This document shows positions 1 through 3,685 of a DNA stretch of 5,623 nucleotides, piece by piece. A program made the position numbers and the translations under genes. The notes beneath the pieces are model-generated. The model was not told the origin of the DNA. It worked only from the letters and a program-made list of their open reading frames with translations, and ran no database searches. How positions within the stretch are numbered: the stretch's first letter is position 1; every line of letters starts with the position of its first letter. This DNA is from Candidatus Eiseniibacteriota bacterium (GTDB lineage: Bacteria; Joyebacterota; Joyebacteria; Joyebacterales; Joyebacteraceae), in NCBI GenBank assembly GCA_030639555.1, contig DAOWCM010000150.1, positions 1 to 5,623 on the forward strand. Direction: 5' to 3'.

Positions 1-960
1 CCCCCCTTTCTTCGGCCGCTGCGGCAGTGGCTTGAGTCGGTTGTGACCACCTATGTACCGGTTCAGGAGGGCGCGCCGGTCCTCCACCTGCTTGACGTCC
101 AGCCCGATGGATGAGATCGCGCTCATCATGTCGACCAAGGGATTCGCGTCCCTACGGATGGGGCCGAAGCATCCGCGGCACGGCATGTATCCCTTGATGC
201 AGCGTGGGACCGTCACACCATCCCCGTTCCCCTCCTTGTGGCCGCAGCCGGCAAGCGTGACGGGCCCGAGGCAGAGATACCCCTGCTCCATGAAGCAGCG
301 CGTGTGATCCCAGGGCGCTCCCTGCTTGAATTCCATGGATTCGAGGGTGCGCTTGATGTCGCCACCTGCGGCCTTCTTCTCGCGCTTGAGCGGGCACTCG
401 TCACAGACACTCCGCTCGGGTAGCTCGAACGGCTTGTCCTCGAGCAGCGCCGTGAGGGCCTGGACGATGATGTCCGGATTTGTCGGACACCCCGGAATCC
501 GGATGTCTACGTCCACCACCTCATCCAGCGCGTACACCCTGTCGAGCAGAGGCGGGATGTTGTCGACGGGCGTGTCGCCAGATTCCGTGGTCTTCGATTC
601 CCTGTAGACCTTGTCGTACAGGGCCTCGAGTGGGAACATGTTGGCCAGTGCCGGAATCCCCCCATAGCACGCACATGAGCCCAGGGCAATGAGGGTCTTG
701 CACTTCTTCCTCATCTCCTCGGCGACGTGTCGTTCCTTCTCGTTCCTCACGCCCCCTGAGATGATCCCCACATCCGCCTCGGGGATCTCGAGCTCCTGTT
801 TCTCCCCTGTTTGTCCGAAGTACTTATGGTCCATTAGCACCGGTATGTGGACGAACTCGAGCTGGGACAGCAAGTCCAGCAGCGGTTCGCCTATGTCGAG
901 GATCGTGACCTCGCATCCTCCACAGATGTTTAGCCACTCCTCTGCTACCTTGGCTGCCAT
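1..960 (-). CDS. mvhG: MvhG-type [NiFe] hydrogenase small subunit, 3' end outside window
   Basis: Electron-transfer small subunit of an F420-non-reducing (methyl-viologen-reducing, group 3c-type) [NiFe] hydrogenase. The minus frame from the ATG at 958-960 runs 320 codons without a stop to the left edge. The proximal [4Fe-4S] cluster ligands are clear: CGGCE (C13, C16), GSCACYGG (C96) and IPGCPTNP (C158). Eight further cysteines can bind two more clusters: CDEC (C186, C189), C222, C230, C239, C254, and CRGC (C261, C264). No twin-arginine signal is present, consistent with a cytoplasmic enzyme. In the known complex it takes electrons from the NiFe site of the large subunit and passes them to MvhD. 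It follows the regulator gene by 31 bases and has a strong ribosome binding site. The visible part already covers the whole family-typical cysteine set, so only a short C-terminal tail is probably missing. The large subunit gene is expected next, off the window. Confidence 0.95.
   Translation of the reverse strand, partial: MAAKVAEEWLNICGGCEVTILDIGEPLLDLLSQLEFVHIPVLMDHKYFGQTGEKQELEIPEADVGIISGGVRNEKERHVAEEMRKKCKTLIALGSCACYGGIPALANMFPLEALYDKVYRESKTTESGDTPVDNIPPLLDRVYALDEVVDVDIRIPGCPTNPDIIVQALTALLEDKPFELPERSVCDECPLKREKKAAGGDIKRTLESMEFKQGAPWDHTRCFMEQGYLCLGPVTLAGCGHKEGNGDGVTVPRCIKGYMPCRGCFGPIRRDANPLVDMMSAISSIGLDVKQVEDRRALLNRYIGGHNRLKPLPQRPKKGG
169..405 (-). other. Medial/distal iron-sulfur cluster region of MvhG
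   Basis: This stretch encodes cysteines 186, 189, 222, 230, 239, 254, 261 and 264. Eight cysteines match two [4Fe-4S] clusters beyond the proximal one, the arrangement expected for an electron wire from the active site to MvhD. Which cysteine binds which cluster is inferred, not read directly. Confidence 0.75.
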
Positions 961-967
961 GTCGTCG

Positions 968-974
968 CTCCTTT
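968..974 (-). promoter_or_regulatory. Ribosome binding site of mvhG
   Basis: AAAGGAG lies 7 bases before the ATG at 958-960 in the 31-base gap after the response regulator. It is strong and well spaced, so it fixes the mvhG start. No promoter or terminator is visible in the gap, which supports read-through from the regulator gene. Confidence 0.75.
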
Positions 975-991
975 CACTGCATCGTCGCCAA

Positions 992-1402
992 TCACTTGGC
1001 GTTATCGGTCGCTCCTGCAAGCAGGCGTGCAACTGTATCAAGAAGAGCGTCTGGGTCGATAGGCTTCTCCGCGTACGTGTCAACGGGTAGGAAATGCGGA
1101 TGCACGGGCTCACCGGGAAAGTCGAACCCGGTCTGTTCACGCATCGAGGTCAGCATGAGAATCGGCGTGTTCCTGAAGCGCTGGTCCTTTCTCAGCTGCC
1201 GTGCGACAATGAACCCTTCAGCCCCCTTTCCCATCATGATGTCCAGGATGATCAGATCCGGAATCTCTTCCTCGAGCCTAGCGAGGCCCTCGCTTGGGCT
1301 GTAGGCGAACCTGATCCTGTACTGCTTCGTTTCGAGAATCGTCTTGGTGATCTCGACGAAGTCCGGGTCGTCGTCGATGATCAGAATGCTCGGTGCAGTC
1401 AT
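992..1402 (-). CDS. Receiver-only response regulator
   Basis: Stand-alone receiver protein of 136 residues and the presumed phosphorylation target of the neighbouring kinase. The acidic pocket is D10/D11/D12 in LIIDDDPDF. The phosphoacceptor is D54 in LIILDIMMGKG, the switch residue T85 is in LMLTSMRE, and the conserved lysine K113 is in YAEKPIDP. All phosphorylation residues are present. There is no DNA-binding, cyclase or other output domain, so it cannot act directly as a transcription factor. The stretch between T85 and K113 is longer than in CheY-type receivers and holds GFDFPGEPVHPHFLPVD, with two histidines. The usual Pro after the D54 strand is Gly (G58). The ATG overlaps the kinase TGA as ATGA (1399-1402), a strong sign of coupled translation, and AGGA (1410-1413) lies 7 bases upstream. 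Its partner could be the hydrogenase complex, the 65-residue protein or a distant relay protein; the sequence does not say which. Confidence 0.95.
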   Translation of the reverse strand: MTAPSILIIDDDPDFVEITKTILETKQYRIRFAYSPSEGLARLEEEIPDLIILDIMMGKGAEGFIVARQLRKDQRFRNTPILMLTSMREQTGFDFPGEPVHPHFLPVDTYAEKPIDPDALLDTVARLLAGATDNAK

Positions 1403-2964
1403 GTCGTCGTCCTGGGTAGCGTCAGTGTCACGGTAGTGCCAGTTCCCAGAGTACTCTGCAGGTCGATCGTGCCGCCGTACTTGTCTGCGACTTTCTTGAC
1501 GATAGAGAGTCCCAGACCGGTGCCTTCGTACAGGTGCTGGGTCACGTTGTCACCCCGGTAGAACTCCCTGAGGCAATGGGGGATGTCGTGCTCCGGAATG
1601 CCGATGCCCGTGTCTGTTACGGTGAGCACGGCTACTGGGCCCTCACTCCGAAGGGTTACGTCAATGGTCCCTTCCCGCGTGTAGTGCACCGCGTTGCTGA
1701 GCAAGTTGGATGCGGCGTATTCGAGATCCCTGGTCGTGGCGCGGATGTGTACTGTATCGGGCGGGCCGTTGAGCGTCAGGCGGACGCCCCTCTTTTGCGC
1801 AAGGTGCGAGAACTGACCGACGCAGCGGGCAATGAGCTCGCCCAGGTCGACGGATTCCGGGGGCCTCTGGGGCCGTTCGTCCGACACCGCTGCCATGTCG
1901 AGAAGGTCGTTCACGGTCGCCAGCAGAAGACCGCACTTCTTGTCCACGCGCTCCAGCAGGTCTTGCTGCTTCGGTGTGAGCTCGCCCACGATCCGCCTGG
2001 TGATCAAACGGAGGAAGCTCTGCATTGCTGATACGGGGGCCCGTAACTGGTGGACGACGGTGCGGATGAACTCAGCGCGCCGCCGGTCCGCCGCCCGCAA
2101 GCCCTCGTTAGCCGCCTCGAGCTCCTTCGTGGCGGTCTTCACCTGATTCTCGAGCTGCCTGTTCCAACGGGTGTGTTCGTCCGCCGCCTTCTTCAGCTTG
2201 GCGTTCATCGCGTTGAATGCGGCGCACAGTCGGCCGAGCTCGTCGTCGGCGGCAACGGCGACTTCGACACCCAGGTCGCCTTCGGCGACCCGCTGTGTTC
2301 CGACGAGCAGCCGGTGCACAGGTTGGCGCACGAAGCGCTGGAGCACGAAGGCGACGGCGACCCAAGCGGTGAGGATCGCGAGTACCCCGGATGCAATGGC
2401 AGCCTGGCGGACCCGATGGATGCTTGCATCGACGCCCTGCAATGAGAAAACCGCGTCCAACACGCCGAGGACTTCGAGCGAGCTGTCGTGGCAGGTGTAA
2501 CATGCCGGGGCATTGTAGATGGGCGTGATGATTGCGAGACGGCGCGCTCCGTCGGCGTTGCGGAAGATACGCCCTCGTTCGAGTGGCGGTGGAAGCACGT
2601 GGGGGGGACCCTCGGCGTGGCACTTGATGCACATCTCGTGCGTCATGTCGACGCTGTCCTTGATCTCAGAGCGTTGGGTCGAGAGGACGATAATGCCGTC
2701 CTTGTCGAACAGGCGGATCTTCTCGAGCTCCTCCTCCTGCGTGTACGCGTCGAAGATGTCGAGGATCGCGGTCCTCTCTTGCGCCAGCATCTCAGGGCGA
2801 ATACTGCGTGCGGCCATGTCGCTCATGCGCCCCGTGTGCAGGATGGCGTGCCGCAAGAGCTGTGACTCGTGTGTCCTGGCGGTGAAGACGAGCAGGAGCG
2901 CGATGCAGGCCGACAGGATGCCGCCGACAATGACCATGACCTTGAAGAGCAGTGAGTGCCACAC
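1399..2964 (-). CDS. Membrane sensor histidine kinase with two c-type haem motifs
   Basis: Inner-membrane sensor kinase of 521 residues that should phosphorylate the adjacent response regulator. Domain order: membrane segment 1 (about 7-28); extracytoplasmic sensor region (about 29-187) with CIKCH at 112-116 and CYTCH at 155-159; membrane segment 2 (about 188-208); HAMP linker (about 209-261, with ADDELGRLCAAFN); a charged coiled coil (about 255-297); HisKA with phosphoacceptor H305 in VVHQLRAP; and an ATPase domain with N-box NLLSNAVHYT (420-429), DTGIGIP (451-457), FYRGDN (468-473) and GTGLGLS (481-487). The CxxCH motifs predict covalent c-type haem outside the cytoplasm, so redox, O2, NO or CO sensing is likely. 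The H-box carries Q306 and A309 in place of the usual E/D and T/N. The GTG start is fixed by an in-frame TGA two codons upstream, with GAGGGG (2974-2979) 9 bases before it. The stop overlaps the regulator start. Identity is firm; the signal is inferred. Confidence 0.95.
   Translation of the reverse strand: MWHSLLFKVMVIVGGILSACIALLLVFTARTHESQLLRHAILHTGRMSDMAARSIRPEMLAQERTAILDIFDAYTQEEELEKIRLFDKDGIIVLSTQRSEIKDSVDMTHEMCIKCHAEGPPHVLPPPLERGRIFRNADGARRLAIITPIYNAPACYTCHDSSLEVLGVLDAVFSLQGVDASIHRVRQAAIASGVLAILTAWVAVAFVLQRFVRQPVHRLLVGTQRVAEGDLGVEVAVAADDELGRLCAAFNAMNAKLKKAADEHTRWNRQLENQVKTATKELEAANEGLRAADRRRAEFIRTVVHQLRAPVSAMQSFLRLITRRIVGELTPKQQDLLERVDKKCGLLLATVNDLLDMAAVSDERPQRPPESVDLGELIARCVGQFSHLAQKRGVRLTLNGPPDTVHIRATTRDLEYAASNLLSNAVHYTREGTIDVTLRSEGPVAVLTVTDTGIGIPEHDIPHCLREFYRGDNVTQHLYEGTGLGLSIVKKVADKYGGTIDLQSTLGTGTTVTLTLPRTTT
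1410..1413 (-). promoter_or_regulatory. Ribosome binding site of the response regulator
   Basis: AGGA lies 7 bases before the ATG at 1402, inside the last codons of the kinase. The context AGGA-CGACGAC-ATG is nearly the same as that of mvhG. This supports the ATGA-overlap start. Confidence 0.6.
2488..2631 (-). other. Diheme-type sensor segment (two CxxCH motifs) of the histidine kinase
   Basis: CIKCH is encoded at 2617-2631 and CYTCH at 2488-2502, so the motifs are 43 residues apart. Both fall between the two predicted membrane segments, on the side where cytochrome c maturation attaches haem. The second motif is followed by SSLEVLGVLDAVFSL, which resembles a strand returning to the second membrane helix. 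No further CxxCH occurs in the protein. Other histidines or methionines in the segment (for example H109 and M111) could be distal ligands, but this cannot be assigned from sequence alone. Confidence 0.85.
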
Positions 2965-3005
2965 GTGTCAAGACCCCTCGGCACAAGGAGACCCAAGTTC
3001 GCTCA

Positions 3006-3203
3006 TCAACCCTCGTCCACGACAACCTCAGTGACGACCCGGCGCGTATAGAGGAGAACTTGCTCCGCCTCGCGCCAGAGGCGCGCCTCGAAGCGATTCT
3101 CGGTGTACTCCCTCTCAACCTCCCTGGCCGCCTCCTCGGTAGCGTACTCCTGGCCGTCCCAGAGGTACTTCTTCCCGTCGAAGAACCGCGCTGTTTCTGC
3201 CAT
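3006..3203 (-). CDS. Small protein of unknown function (65 aa) between mvhD and the sensor kinase
   Basis: I do not recognise this family. The ATG at 3201-3203 gives 65 residues beginning MAETARFFDGKKYLWDG. The frame stays open further upstream, but that part is poor protein-like sequence overlapping the end of mvhD, so the ATG is preferred. The composition is that of a soluble, highly charged cytoplasmic protein with no cysteines, signal peptide or membrane segment. By eye it could form a beta hairpin (residues 6-20), an acidic/basic helix rich in E and R (21-40) and a beta strand or two (41-62, with LLYTRRVVTEVVV). This would be a small alpha/beta fold. It lies 47 bases after mvhD and 41 bases before the kinase on the same strand, so it belongs to the operon. 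A role as adaptor or accessory to the hydrogenase/Hdr complex or the two-component pair is only a guess. Coding status rests on the frame, position and plausible residue pattern. Confidence 0.72.
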   Translation of the reverse strand: MAETARFFDGKKYLWDGQEYATEEAAREVEREYTENRFEARLWREAEQVLLYTRRVVTEVVVDEG

Positions 3204-3228
3204 GGCTCCGGGTCCCGCGTTTGAGTAA

Positions 3229-3236
3229 CCCTCCTT
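3229..3236 (-). promoter_or_regulatory. Strong Shine-Dalgarno-like AAGGAGGG without a well-placed start
   Basis: The minus strand reads AAGGAGGG, one of the best anti-16S matches in the window. The only ATG downstream (3201-3203) is 25 bases away, and no ATG, GTG or TTG lies at the normal spacing. A second weaker GGAG (3206-3209) is only 2 bases from that ATG. How the 65-residue protein is initiated is therefore unclear. Confidence 0.35.
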
Positions 3237-3250
3237 GAGATGCCGCAGCC

Positions 3251-3676
3251 TCAGACCTTGTATGGGCTCGGGCCCAGGGTGCGGACCTCTTCGCTCATTT
3301 CCCGCACCACCTCGGCGAACCGTGGGGCCTCTGACGCCGACACCCACTCCAATCGGAAGCGTTCAGGTTCGACGCCAAAATCCTCGAGCATCAACTCGAT
3401 GGCCTCCTTGCGGTTCTCTGCCCGCAGGTTGCCCTCTAAGTAGTGGCAATCACCGTGATGACAGCCGCAAATGAGAACGCCGTCCGCGCCCTTCGTAAGG
3501 GCGTCGATCACGAGGCTCGGATGCACCATGCCGGAACACATGACACGGATGACTCGTATGGTCGAGGGATATTGGAGTCGGGAGACACCAGCGAGGTCCG
3601 CTCCAGCGTAGGAACACCAGTTGCAGCAGAACGCGATGATGAGCGGCTCGAAGTCGTCGTGTGTCACGTCAGTCAC
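3251..3676 (-). CDS. mvhD: MvhD-type hydrogenase iron-sulfur (delta) subunit
   Basis: Small [2Fe-2S] protein that links the [NiFe] hydrogenase MvhAG to HdrA. At 141 residues it has the usual family length. The family signature FCCNWCSYAGAD is at residues 16-27 (C17, C18, C21). It is followed by VMCSGMVHP (C47) and the LICGCHHGDCHY block (C70, C72, C77). The C-terminus LGPSPYK is also typical. The start is uncertain. The GTG at 3674-3676 has AGAGGA (3679-3684) only 2 bases upstream. An in-frame GTG at 3665-3667 would give 138 residues and an 11-base spacing, and may be the real start. The gene begins 9 bases after the hdrA stop, so the two are almost certainly co-transcribed. The mvhG partner is not next to it but about 2.3 kb downstream, beyond three inserted genes. 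Confidence 0.95.
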   Translation of the reverse strand: MTDVTHDDFEPLIIAFCCNWCSYAGADLAGVSRLQYPSTIRVIRVMCSGMVHPSLVIDALTKGADGVLICGCHHGDCHYLEGNLRAENRKEAIELMLEDFGVEPERFRLEWVSASEAPRFAEVVREMSEEVRTLGPSPYKV

Positions 3677-3678
3677 GG

Positions 3679-3684
3679 TCCTCT
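3679..3684 (-). promoter_or_regulatory. Ribosome binding site of mvhD (bears on start choice)
   Basis: The minus strand reads AGAGGA here. It sits 2 bases from the first GTG (3676) and 11 bases from the second in-frame GTG (3667). Neither spacing is ideal, and the later start is somewhat more plausible. The site overlaps the end of hdrA (stop at 3686-3688), which suggests translational coupling. Confidence 0.5.
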
Positions 3685-3685
3685 A

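Noticed and set aside
152..703. Several short minus- and plus-strand open frames at the left end
   Set aside because: The uninterrupted 320-codon mvhG frame with twelve cluster cysteines accounts for this region. The short frames are shadows.
961..991. Possible promoter or terminator between the regulator gene and mvhG
   Set aside because: The 31-base gap holds only a ribosome binding site. No hairpin with a T-run and no -35/-10 pair is visible.
2108..2632. Minus-strand open frame of 174 codons inside the kinase
   Set aside because: It is an alternative frame of the kinase gene. The translation is Arg/Pro-rich, low in structure and without motifs, whereas the kinase frame has all the expected boxes.
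3204..3347. Longer version of the small protein starting at 3347 (113 residues)
   Set aside because: The extra N-terminal part overlaps the mvhD coding end and is Gly/Arg/Pro-rich without protein-like pattern. The ATG at 3203 gives a sensible small protein.
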